The notes under the pieces are model-generated. The model ran no database searches, was not told the DNA's origin, and saw nothing but the letters and a program-made list of their open reading frames with translations. The position numbers and the translations under genes were made by a program. A stretch of 64,000 nucleotides of DNA from Timema cristinae (lineage: Eukaryota; Arthropoda; Insecta; Phasmatodea; Timematidae), in contig JBCFYV010001001.1 of assembly GCA_039000515.1 (NCBI GenBank), forward strand, positions 2,393,889 through 2,457,888. Reading direction: 5' to 3'. Of the stretch, positions 33,316 to 44,400 are shown piece after piece. How positions within the stretch are numbered: position 1 is the stretch's first letter; each line of letters begins with the position of its first letter.

Positions 33316-34048
33316 AAAAAAATATGATTTTAGTATTAGTTGAATGAACTGGTGCACGACGCTTAAGTTTCTCGGTAGCACACCTGCCTACTGTCCTGTT
33401 CGTCCTTAGTTCTATACCCTGTTAGCGTCGAAAACAATGGTGTTAATCCCAGGATCGAGATGTTGCAGTCACAACACTTGTATAAATGGATGGGGAGGGG
33501 TTAAAGATTTACAGGAGGGTCAAAGAATAAAAAATGGTGAAAAAAAATCATTTTTGTAGCTGTTAAATTAACAAAAATTTCCTGGGAATAGCCAATAGAA
33601 ACTTCATCACTTCTTTCTTAAAAAAAAAAAAAATTTAAGTTCCACTGCAATGGTCTAAAATCTATAATAATTGTAAAATAGGTTATGTTACTTTTTCGCC
33701 AAGTAATAAAAAATGGATATGGCCTTGGTTTTTATTAATTTTTCTTAATACATACTTTAAATGCGTAATAAAAATCAAATAAGAAAGCGAATGACCTCCA
33801 AGCAAATAGTTTTTATAGAAATTGTCTAAAAACCACTTTAGAGCTCGTCTCACGACTGAATAACCGGGTTATTAGTTACAAGATTACCTTCGAACCAGAA
33901 AAATGATCGAAATGCGGCTTATCTGTATCTTTTACCTGCATCTGTGAAATTAGGATCAATTCATTATTTTTTCCTTATTTTTTTTCCTTCTATTTTGTTC
34001 AAATATGGTAAAATGGTTTATTGGTGTCAATTCCACTGTTTTTTTTTT
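33316..34048. other. No gene recognised; AT-rich
   Basis: Poly-A and AT-rich sequence. I see no coding frame or clear repeat. Confidence 0.35.
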
Positions 34049-35410
34049 TACTTTCTCGCTATCTTACAGGTAGAGAAAGTATTGAGATCATCAAAAAAAT
34101 CAAACTCGAGATTTTGATGAATCTCAACGTTTCATGACCCTCGAATCCGAAAAAGTTGTCTTTGCAATGCCGTCTGTCTGTGGATCTTTTTAACCCCAAA
34201 ATTAAGAGTAGTTTCATAAAAAGCGAAAAGAGAAACAATCGATTTTCTCAAAATTGGCTTTAACGATTTTGATTAAAATTCGTATCTAGGCATTGATTAA
34301 GATTTTAAATAAACTGGCTATTTTAATTTCCCCATGAAAATGACTTTTAGGGTACTTTACAGAAGCTGAAATTTCCGTATCTCCGCAACTATTTGAAATA
34401 CTAAATAGCTTATCATTGCAAAATTGTAGTATTATTAAAAATAAAAAACTATTATATGAAATATATTTTTATAAAACCAACAGTTTTTGAGATATTGGCA
34501 AATATATTAATACAATTTTGTGAGCTTTAGTTGTAAAGACACACCAAAGTTTAAACGCAATAATTCTCCAATGCCATAGAGTAAGAAATGAGTAAACTTC
34601 TCAAAAAGTGTATATTCTCTTTCTTTTAACCGCTTAGGAGAAATGTTTGTACAACAATTATCTATCTCTATCATTTTAGATTCATTAGTCAATATATACC
34701 TATTTTATTGCTCAAAATTTATAAATGAGGAATTTAATAGCAATGCAGTAACCATAGATGTGTAATTCTTAGTATAATGTCAAAAATTTTAAATATGAAG
34801 TCGACATTTTAATACGAAGTGTTGACCCACGGAGACCCAGTATCATAATTTTTACTATTTCGCTACCTTACAGTTTTGTGATTGCAAAAAAATTGAACTT
34901 GAGATTTTGATGGATGTCGACGTCTCATGACCCCCCGAACCCTATAAAGTGGTTTTTGCAACGCCGTCTGTCTAACCCTAAAATTAATAGTAGTTTACTA
35001 AAGGGTGAAAAGAGAAAAATTCTATTTTCTCAAAATCGGCTATAATGATTCTCTCATTTTAGACTCAATAGTCAATAATTACCTATTTAATTGGTAATAA
35101 AAGAGAAAATTAATAGCAATGCACTAACCATAAGATATCCTTTAGTAAAATGACGAAAATTTTAACCGGAAGTCAAAATTTTATTACAAAGCGTTGACCC
35201 TTGGGGACCCAATATCGATATTTTGTATTGATCCAAATTTACAAATGAAGACGTTTAAAAATAAAATTATGAAATTTAAAACCACGAATAAAAAATGTTT
35301 TACGTATATCTAGCGCAATTTGTTCTCAGGTTTGCTAGTGTATATTATATTAAGAATTTTGAGTAAAAATATCCATTTAAAAAAAAATAGAGCGAGAAAG
35401 TTCGTGCGGA
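34049..35410 (-). repeat. Long repeat with ACTTTCTCGCT-type inverted ends, copy 2 (inverted)
   Basis: The left edge is TTTACTTTCTCGCTATCTTA and the right edge TAGAGCGAGAAAGTTCGTGC, so it is inverted relative to 26569-28905; the outermost 22 bp of both copies (CTCCGCAC plus ACTTTCTCGCTCTA-type sequence) match in opposite orientation. Internally it has a second, partial duplication of its own first part at about 34855-35300. No coding frame is recognised. Confidence 0.65.
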
Positions 35411-35417
35411 GTTTGGG

Positions 35418-35605
35418 ACGTTTGGGACGAGCAGTATTACCTGTCCGTCTCAAAATATGAACGAAGAATAACCCGGGGTACGGGACGACTACTGGATAGC
35501 TCAGTGGTAAGATCATTGGCGTACTATAAACCAAAGGTCCGGGGCTCAATTCCAATGTACAGGTGTCGTTTTTCAATTTAAAGAATATAACTTACCTAAG
35601 ATAGG
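35418..35605 (+). repeat. Family F tRNA-like repeat
   Basis: An upstream part shared with 10945-11175 (TCAAAATATGAACGAAGAAT, GGGACGAC) precedes a tRNA-like unit with GGATAGCTCAGTGGTAAGAT (A box) and GGGGCTCAATTCC (B box). A leader upstream of the A box is unusual for a SINE. Confidence 0.65.
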
Positions 35606-35934
35606 TGTTATTCGTAGTGTAGGACAGACTCTTTAAGTATGTTAAACGAAGGTGAGGTGGATCCAATCAGCAGTCCTCATCAGTCATCTTGTCCAAAGCT
35701 GTTACCGGTGTCAGTCCACGTCGACGCCCCCTTAACACGCAATCCTTGCTAATAGAATGAAGTGTCTGTTACTTCACCCGTCATTGGCTGTTCCAAGGTC
35801 TTCAACAAGTGGTTCGGTGGGAGGCAAGAGGTAAAAAAGTAGGCCTAATTTCCCCCTTCCCTTCTTTTGTTAAACTTGTTGCGTTGAACGGTTGGTTGGT
35901 GAATTCGAAAGCGTCGATCGAACGAATTTGTTTT

Positions 35935-36176
35935 AGTTTAATTTATTTGAGGTATTTATCGGACACTTTCTGAACCGATTGAGTATATCGCAGACGACTT
36001 ATAAACTAACTTAAATCTAGAACGTACACACAACACACAACCCCCGGCAGTTAATTCATCACTATGAAAGTAACAAGCCTCATTTCACCAATTATAATTT
36101 TTTTTTTCTCTCATCAGGAATCGAACTCAGGACCCTTAGATTAGTAATAGACACGCTACCAACTGAGCTAACTTTT
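35935..36176 (-). mobile_element. SINE family E copy
   Basis: The minus strand has a head with TTAGCTCAGTTGGTAGCGTG (A box) and GAGTTCGATTCC (B box), a body shared with 3925-4135, and at the plus-strand left edge the tail TTTATTTGAGGTATTTATCG, ACTTTCTGAACCGATTGA, shared with family D. Acceptor ends do not pair, so it is not an intact tRNA gene. Confidence 0.72.
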
Positions 36177-37190
36177 TGGACAGTAATCTTTTTATTTTAG
36201 CAAAAATTAGTTTTTATATAAATTATTTCCCGTTCACTTACATTCCATCTTAAAGTAGTTTGTGTAAGATAAAATAAAGAAGATTTTAACCATACGCTAT
36301 TATTGTCAATAATGATCTACATGTAAGAAATACTCGTGCTGGCTTTATGTTGTTCCAGAGCTCTCTGCCTCTCCCTCCCACTTCCCGGTATGAAATTTTT
36401 AATGGGCGCTATGGAACAAAAACGCAAAAATTTGAAAATTTCAAGATGGCGGATACAATATAGTGGACGCAACATATAAATTGGGTCATATATAGATCAT
36501 TCAGAGAGAACTCCTAAACTTAAAAAATACAAGATGGCATCCACAACATATAAATTGAGTCCAAGAAATCGGAAATCTATTTTGGATGGAAAAAAACCAA
36601 ACTTGAAAAATATAAATCCCGATATATTGGCAGAGCAGTGGACACAAATCACGTTACCTCTTGTTTTGAAAAAAATCTAAAAATAGACTAGTTAAAAACA
36701 AACTAGGAACAAACCTCGCACGAAATCCATAATTGCGTCTTTTGGAGAACACCTAACCCCCAGTAAACAAATAATATGATAATCGCTTATGCCAAGACAA
36801 TTTTGTTGTTGTTTACTCTACGTTATAGTTTTGATTCGACCACAAGTTTAATTATTTCACGATATTTATAAATGTCTTCCCTTGTCCTGGGTAAGTAGGT
36901 CTCATACTAACTAGCCCCCAATAAGGTAGAGGTATGGTAAATTTAATAAAAGAGAGGATGGGTTCTGCGTAATTTCCCCCCCCCCCCCGTCTCTCCACTC
37001 TTACCCCTCGAAAGTATAACTAATTAAATCTTTTTTTAAAAAGAGGACGTTAAATTAGCCAATTAAAATAAATTACTTTAGAACCTGTTTAGTTGCTTTT
37101 GGACGAGTACAGTGGTTAAGGTCATTCAACAATAAAATGTATTGTACAATTCTAACAAGTGTTATAAAAAGTGATTAAATAATTTCAATA
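36177..37190. other. No gene recognised; internal short repeats and a C15 run
   Basis: CAAGATGGCGGATACAATAT, CAAGATGGCATCCACAACAT and ACATATAAATTGGGTC or ACATATAAATTGAGTC recur at about 36450-36560, a decayed tandem repeat. A run of about 15 C residues lies at about 36977. Confidence 0.45.
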
Positions 37191-37196
37191 TCAACC

Positions 37197-37447
37197 CCCC
37201 TCGCTTCGGTGGCCGCGGGAACTAACGCGCAACTCTTGTGTTGGGCTAGATTGTGGAAGACGGGGAGATCGGAGTTCGATCTCAGTCGGGTGCACTGAGG
37301 GTGGTTTTTCCCCTAAATAGGTTTACACTCTCCTTCCAAACAAATGCGTGTGCACTTCATCTTAATCAAACCTTATTAATCCCTAAGCCATTAGTGTAAT
37401 TAGTACATATACGTATAACCCGAACGGGTAGTAAGACGCAGTACTAA
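37197..37447 (+). mobile_element. SINE family C, full-length
   Basis: Head CCTCGCTTCGGTGGCCGCGG, altered between the boxes, B box GGAGTTCGATCTC, body, tail CGTATAACCCGAACGGGTAG with AAGACGCAGTACTAAA. Confidence 0.85.
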
Positions 37448-37542
37448 AAAAAATTCAAATCATTACAATTGACGAGTTAAAGGGGTAAACTTTGATTATA
37501 TATTCTTTTTGCTTATCATTTTCAAGGTAGAGTAATTCATGT

Positions 37543-37858
37543 ATGGTTGACCTCGGTGGTCTTGGGGTAAAGTGCTTAGCCTCAGGACCTGATGTTCGTG
37601 GGTTCAAATCCAACCGGGTCGGTGGATTTTTGTAGAGCTATAGAAATCCGTAGCACAACTTCCTTTGGAGGACAAGTAAAGATGTCGGTTTCATGTCGAT
37701 TGCGGTTTGTAAAAGAACCTAGGAAGGTATGTGAAAATACCCTTTTGGCAAAATTAGTAGGCTCTTTCACTCTGCTCATGGAAAATTCTCGTTTGGTTAC
37801 GTTTGGTTAGTATAATCAGTCGGATTATAAAGTGCACGTTAAATACCTCAAATAAATA
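37543..37858 (+). mobile_element. SINE family D, full-length
   Basis: Head GGTTGACCTCGGTGGTCTTG, B box GGGTTCAAATCC, body with TAGCACAACTTCCTTTGGAG, tail TATAATCAGTCGGATTATAA, GTGCACGTTAAATACCTC and AAATAAATAAA. This is the best reference for family D. Small open frames on both strands here are SINE sequence. Confidence 0.87.
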
Positions 37859-38381
37859 AAAATTAATGGGCTGAAATTTAGTACAGCTAGACATTCATAT
37901 GAGGTGAACACAGTTAAATATTAATAATAATATTTATTTTATAAATATCTCTTTGTGTACACCCAATATGACTGTCTAATTTCACTAAATTTAAGCCCCA
38001 TACATTAATTACTTTACCTTAACAATGGTACGCAAAAAGCATCAAATAGCAAGTTTTGACCTCTTATAACTCGCGAACTTTAATAATTTAAATCATCAAA
38101 TCACAATTTATATATTATAATTATACACCTGTTAAAATTGTACAATAGAAGTTTAATTGTAGAATGACCTTAAGTATTTAGAGACGTCTGTCAGTGCATG
38201 CCAAACTTTGATGACGGGATTTAAAAAGTTGTGAGATTGTTCCAAAACTGGGCTGGTCTGTTTGAAATAGATTCTCATTTTTCAATAACTACTGCCTAGA
38301 AGTGTACTATTATTTCATTTTGATTAATTAGACTTAGTATAGAAATACATTTGTTGATCATAGAATTTCTACTCTTTTTTT

Positions 38382-38600
38382 TAATACCGCGTTTCACTAG
38401 TCTTTGTGCCTATATACGTATGTAATAATTACGCTAATGTGTGTAGGGAATTAGGAAGGTTAAATTTAGAGGAAATATACCCTCATTTGCGTGGAGAGAG
38501 AGTGGAAAATTATTTAGGAATAAACACCATCAATACATCCAGCTGGGATTCAAATTCTTGACATCTCCGTCATCAGCAAGACATACTAAATGCACTTGAC
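38382..38600 (-). repeat. SINE family C copy, head decayed
   Basis: Plus-strand order is tail complement (TAATACCGCGTTTCACTAG), body (GCGTGGAGAGAGAGTGG), and B-box complement GGGATTCAAATTC. The head is barely recognisable. Confidence 0.65.
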
Positions 38601-38642
38601 ATTTATACCGTGTGTCCACAGATGTGCGTTGCTCACAGTTAA

Positions 38643-39210
38643 GGTGAAGTATAGGGGACGCGAGTTAACGACATTATTCTTTCAGTTTTTTTTTAATCAA
38701 TATATTTATATATATTTGATAATATTATTATTTATTATTATTATTATTATTATTAGCACCGCGTCTTACTACCCGTTCGGGTTATACGCACTTACGCTAA
38801 TGTGTAATGATAGGGTGATTAGGGAGATGAAATGAAGGACCTACAGTTTAACGTGGAATCCGAACCACGGTTGAGTTTTGGCAATATTAATCAAATATTT
38901 CTTCATAGAAACGTAGAGTTTAATTTTCTTCACATGGTGATATTAACTGGTTGTTGTATATCTGTCGAGGGTGTCGTGGAACGTAATGACATTTTTTTTT
39001 TTCTTCATTTAAAAAGTTTCTCATCTAATACCGCTATGTTCACGACAGATATTCAACAATGGTTGATATCACCATGTGAAGAAAATTAAACTAAACGTTG
39101 CTAATGGAGAAATATTTTATTTATTTTGGCAAAAAATCAAATAAAAATTGCATCTCTATAAAAAAAACTGACAAAAACACTGCCCCTTTCTCGCGTCCCC
39201 TACACTCCAA
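38643..39210. mobile_element. Inverted-repeat (foldback) element with a SINE inside its left arm
   Basis: The outer ends GAAGTATAGGGGACGCGAG (38645) and CTCGCGTCCCCTACACTCC (to 39209) are inverted, and the inner arms AGTTTAATTTTCTTCACATG (38917) and CATGTGAAGAAAATTAAACT (to 39092) pair over about 50 bp. A truncated family B SINE splits the left arm. Related sequences are at 12688-12860 and 63085-63470. There is no coding sequence, so it is nonautonomous. Confidence 0.75.
38735..38870 (-). mobile_element. SINE family B, 5'-truncated, inserted in the foldback element
   Basis: (ATT)n, then AGCACCGCGTCTTACTACCC and part of the B body, stopping at CCGAACCACGGTTGAG. AATATTA on both sides may be the target duplication. 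Confidence 0.8.
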
Positions 39211-39214
39211 CCTT

Positions 39215-40590
39215 AGCTTACTCTACCTAGAGTGTAAGCTTATTACACACATACAAATTAAATTATTTCTTTTAGTGAGCATCTATTTTCTTCAAACTAT
39301 GCTTACAAACAAAATAAACCACCGAAAGAAGAAGAATGTTTTTCTACCTTTATACTAAAAAAAAAAAAAAGTGGAAGAAATAGAAGTATTTACCTTAAGT
39401 TTTGTTTCTCTAATAGAATACCGTTAAAAAGTCCTCATTAAGCATCATCATCAACAACAAGACTTTTGTTGAATTCCTGTAGTTCATTCTTCTTCGTTTA
39501 AAGACCTGAGAACATTCTTGTGTTTTTCTGTTGATAACAAATTATTACACTGTCTTTTGTTTCGGTTTATAAATCATCCCGTTCTCATTTGGTAGAGGAA
39601 ACAGGTTGGTACTGTGAAGCAACAAAACCAAATGAATGCCACGTGCAGTTTCCTCACTCCTAATCAGTGGTGGCAAGTGAAAGGTTGCGAGAGGGGTCCC
39701 GGACTTTTTCTAATGGCTTAGTGAAAAAAAAAAACTTTTAAGGCTCGGCACATTATGTAACACAATTTATTGTGTGCGATTAAGAACAAAATCTTGGTCC
39801 CATACAATTGCATACGAAATATGAATAATACTATGGCTTTTTGTTACCTTTTTTTATGTTTCAAATTATATTTTTCTTTAGTTTTATATAATCGAAAACT
39901 TGTTTGTTGCGGTTAAATCTTCTATAATTTAATCTATAAATGGTTTTTGATCGATTATTTGGCTGTTATTAAATATACAAACACTCATTAAAACACTAAG
40001 CGTCTAGCAGGCAATGTTTACAACTTAAAATTGTAGAGTAAAAATGGCCTACAGGCCTATAGGACGTGTTCTATTTCTTACAAGGCACACGGTACAAGAT
40101 ATCGCATACAATGAGTTGAAAGAATCCGCCCCTGCTTCCCCTCCAACACGGATTAAATGTGCCACTCCCCTCTGATATTCTCTAATTTAAAGTTGCAAAA
40201 TGGCATCGCATAAAACTCCATACAGCTTCTGTAAGCTTCCATTTTTCAAATTTTGCCAGGCAAAGATTACTACAATATTGTTTAAAGAGATATATTTTAA
40301 AAAAAAATCCAGGCGTAGGTCATTCTAAGTAACTTCTAGGCGCATCCAATTTTTCAAAATTTGTTTGGGAGTGGGAACCCTTGGCTTGGTGGGCTAAAGT
40401 TTGTTTTTTTTCTGACTGACCCATCTCCCTATTCCCCACACACAAATAAGGTTCCACCATCACTGCATATTGTACCATAAATTGTGTCGTGCATACCAGG
40501 CTTAAGATTTTCCTTGTACTATAGCAATACTTGTGTTGGTTCTTTTGTTTATTTTTCCCCACTGTTCTGGATTGTTTTCTTTTCAACGCA
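39215..40590. other. No gene recognised
   Basis: AT-rich sequence with several short open frames and no recognisable domain or repeat. If the upstream laminin exons are on this scaffold, this is intron. Confidence 0.35.
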
Positions 40591-41270
40591 TGTGTTATAG
40601 TGTGTTCTATTCTCTACATTGTTGCCTAAGAGTAGCTGTGTTGGATTTGCTTTGTGCTATGCCTCCAATTTTCTACATTGTTATCATAATACCATTTGTG
40701 ATGCTTCTTTTGTATTTGTGTTTCCTATTGCTCTACACTGCTACCATAACAGCTATGTTTGTTTTTTTCCTTCCTTGGTATTTTACATTATTATCATAAC
40801 CATACTTTGATGGTTCTGTATTATTTGTCTTATATAATGCTCTACATTGTTGCTATATCCACACTTGTGATTTTCTGTTTTGTATTGTTCCCTACTATTG
40901 CTGTCATAACCACAACTATGTCCGCCGTGTTTTCCACTATTTTGTATCGTTGTATTAACAACAATTGTCTCATATTTTCCACTGTTTGCATTGTTACAAT
41001 AACAACAACACCTGTGTTTATCGTTCTCCCCCTACTTTTTTCTATTGTTGCCATAACAACACCTGTGTCTATTGTGTTTCCATTATTTTGTATGGTTGCA
41101 ATAACAACAATTGTCTCGTATTTTCTATTGTTTGCATTGTTGCCACAACAACAACAGTGATTGTCGTGTTTTCCCTATTTTGTATTGTTGCCATAACACC
41201 ATTTGTGTTTGTTTTGTTGTGTTTTGTCACTGTTTTTAATTGTTCCCACAGCCACACTTGTGATGGTTCT
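40590..41270 (+). repeat. Degenerate T-rich minisatellite next to a splice acceptor
   Basis: About a dozen units of roughly 55-60 bp share TTTCTACATTGTTGCCATAA, then CAACACCTGTGTTTATTGTG. The array runs up to the acceptor of laminin exon 1 of this window (41296). Because the unit is rich in T and lacks stops in several frames, it creates long spurious open frames (40759-41160 and 40965 onward). Confidence 0.85.
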
Positions 41271-41295
41271 AATTTATTGTTGTATTTTGTTCCAG

Positions 41296-41481
41296 CTTGC
41301 AACTGCAACGGTTTCTCCAGCCGCTGTTTCTTCGACCAGTCCCTATACGAGCGCTCTGGACATGGTGGACATTGCCTGGACTGTACCGGAAACCGAGATG
41401 GACCCAACTGCGAGAGGTGTCGGGAGAACTATTTTCAAAGAGAGGACAACTACTGCATCGCCTGCAACTGCAATGAAATAG
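41296..41481 (+). CDS. LanB2: Laminin gamma exon 1 of window: LE2 and start of LE3
   Basis: Reads [38 protein letters not shown] and [10 protein letters not shown], the eight-cysteine laminin EGF-like pattern. Acceptor TTCCAG, donor G/GTCAGT. It enters with two bases of a split codon (probably Ala) and leaves with one, so the preceding exon must end in phase 1. No candidate for that exon was found upstream in this window. Confidence 0.95.
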   Translation, partial: LATATVSPAAVSSTSPYTSALDMVDIAWTVPETEMDPTARGVGRTIFKERTTTASPATAMK

Positions 41482-44400
41482 GTCAGTTTAATCACTGTAC
41501 TTGAAACTCGGCCACGTTGTTCCATTGGTTGACCACATTTTAAAAGCGTGGGTTTGATGAATTTAAGACAACAATGTGTGTTGTATTTAATTGAAAAAGC
41601 ACAGCAGATAGTAAAAAGTAGACTCTTAATTTAATTGCCATATCTAATAATAATATGCAGCTAAATTTAATATTAATTTCATTAACATTGTAAGGATAAT
41701 AAAATCAAATAGTGGGCTTATCAACAGTAAAATGTTCTTCAAACCTATACACAGATTTTACCTTCTCGTACAATTTTAACTAACCAGCATCAACCAGCAT
41801 TAACCAGCTCTTAAACCCTTAAGGGAATCAATTTTATATTTAGTTCAAGTATGGCTAGTTTTTGTAATTGCTAAATTAGCAATAAATCTTCAACCTTTTT
41901 CTATTCTAACCTTTATCATCCACTTCCCCCTTTCAATGAGCCAACATACTTTACCTTGAATGCCTTTCCCAGTACCTATTAAGTTCATCTGTCATATATA
42001 TTATTCTCTCTTCCGGCAAGATCTACTTTTTTTTTTATATCCAGCTTTCTATTTTCTTTCCACCTCATTGAAGTAGGCCTAAGTTTATATGTATGATATA
42101 TTTCGCTTTCCTTTAGCAGTGTTTTGTTCGTAGACACTTTTGGGAATCCTGATCGTATTTTAACCCAACTCTCTCGATACAAGTCACTAATTCACACACC
42201 AGAACAATCTTGTCTCTCTCTAGTCAGGTGTCTCAGGTTTCCCTTCCAAAGGAGCTCCTATTTATTTTTAACTTATTTAACTCACCATGATGCTAATTCT
42301 TTATAACCTCTTATTTAACTCATCATCCTTCTACTACTTTATAACCTCTTCTTTAAATCATCATTCTCCTACTTCTTTCTAACCTCTACTTCAACTCGCC
42401 ATGTTCCTAAAACATGTTCTAACCTCCACTTCAAATTGCCATGCTCCTACTTAATTCTAACCTCCACTTCAAACTGCCATGCTTCTTCTTCTAACTTCTT
42501 TTTTAAATCACAATTCTTCTCTTCTTTCAACCCTCTTCTTGATTCACCATTCTCTTGCTTCTTTCAAACCTCTTCTTAAACTCACCATTCTCCTTCTTCT
42601 TCAATTCTTCTCAATTCACCATGCTCTTAGTTATTTCTAACTTCTACTTCAACTCAACATGTTTCTACTTCTTTCCAGCCTCCTCTTCAACTTACCACTC
42701 TTATACTTCTTTCGAACCTCCACTTCAAGCCAAGTTTATACTTATTTCTAGTCACCACTTCAACTCAACATGTTTCTACTTCTTTACAGCCTCCATGCAA
42801 CTAGCCACGCTTCTGTTTATTTCTAACCACCACTTCAACTGAGCATGTTTCTACTTCTTTATAATCTCCACTTCTTCATGCTCCTTCTCCTATTTCCTAC
42901 ATTTAATATATTATCTCTCCTTACTCTGCCACTGTGTTTTAGGTTCAAGAAGCCTGCAATGCAATAGTGAAGGTCGATGCCAATGTAAACCAGGAGTGAC
43001 AGGGGACAAGTGTGATCGCTGTGACATCAACAACTACGATTTCAGCGAGCATGGATGTAAACCTTGCGGATGCTACCAGTCTGGCAGCCAGGGTAACCAG
43101 CCGAACTGTGACCCCACTTCTGGTACCTGCCAGTGCAAGGAAAATGTGGAGGGCAAACAGTGTGGAAGGTGAGTCTGGCATAGGTTTCACAGGGATTTAA
43201 AAATGGGCAATAGGAGGTAAGGCAAATGGGTAGTCTAAAATTTATAAACAAGGGTGTTTGATAAGCACACATGTAAAAATGGGCCACAAGTAGATATAAT
43301 ACATGGCCATGTCAAAATAGGGCAACATAGGAATGGGGTGAGCAAGCATGCCAAAATAGGGCAACAAGGAAGACCACATTAGGGGGCTGGTTGCTTATAA
43401 CCAGTGAACTACCAGGGAATAAATAGTATTTTAAAGATTAAATTAATTTTGGTTTTTTACAAATATTTTCCTCACCTTAATGTGTTCTGGTACCTATTTT
43501 TCCATGGACGGGGAAAGGAGGGTGGCACTTAGTGTTTGGTTTTCTTTATTTATAATATCCGAGTCTCTTATTGGAAGTATTTAAGGTAAGATTGACCACT
43601 TTAAAACAAAAGAATGGTGATGCTGTTTTCCAATAGTAACCATACAGTTTCCTCAGAGATGGTATTCAATGGAGAATAAGTTGGTTGTATATAGCCACTA
43701 CATGCACTTCCGTGTACTATTGAAATGAAAAATTTAGGTGATTCAAATGTAGATATCTACATTAAGTATTTGTATTCTGCAATTTTGATATGGTTTGCAC
43801 AGATGTAAACCTGGTTTCTTCAATCTGGATGAAGAGAACTTGTTTGGCTGTACTCCCTGCTTTTGCTATGGCCACTCGTCTGTGTGTGATTCTGCACCGG
43901 GATACTCTAGAGTCGCCATAGAGAGCGTCTTTGCTCGTAGCAATGAGCGTTGGACGGCTGAGGAATACAGTGGTCGCACGCTTGCGCTCCAATTCAATGG
44001 CATCACGCAAACCATCGGAGCGAGTGCACCGGGGAGAGAGGCAGTCTATTTTGCAGCACCAGGTACAGTTGTCATATTTCAAATCTCGGTCGGGTGTAAT
44101 GAGGATGGTTTTTCCTGGGTGGTTTTTTTTTCACACTCCTTCCATGTAAATGTGGGTACACTCACTCTACATTCAGCCTTCCTCATACTTAACAAACTAA
44201 CTTGATTAGTACATATGCATATAGATTGAATAAGTAGCAAGACGAGTTGTTAAAATAGTTCCCATATTTTTCAGTTTTTAACACACATACTGTACATTCT
44301 TTTACACCTACAACCATAAATAATATATAAATAATTTTTATTTTTGCAAGAGTATGCATGTTTTATGGAGATGGATCATTACCATACAATATGTGTTGTG

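Noticed and set aside
36110..36176. Possible tRNA gene on the minus strand (GCTCAGTTGGTAGCG with GAGTTCGATTCC)
   Set aside because: Both Pol III boxes are present, but the acceptor and anticodon stems do not pair and the unit continues into the family E SINE body. The same test fails for 18405-18490, 25205-25290, 35488-35570 and 62737-62830.
40759..41160. 133-residue hydrophobic open frame and overlapping frames upstream of laminin exon 1
   Set aside because: The frame is an effect of the T-rich minisatellite; apparent membrane segments come from the repeated TTT and ATT codons.
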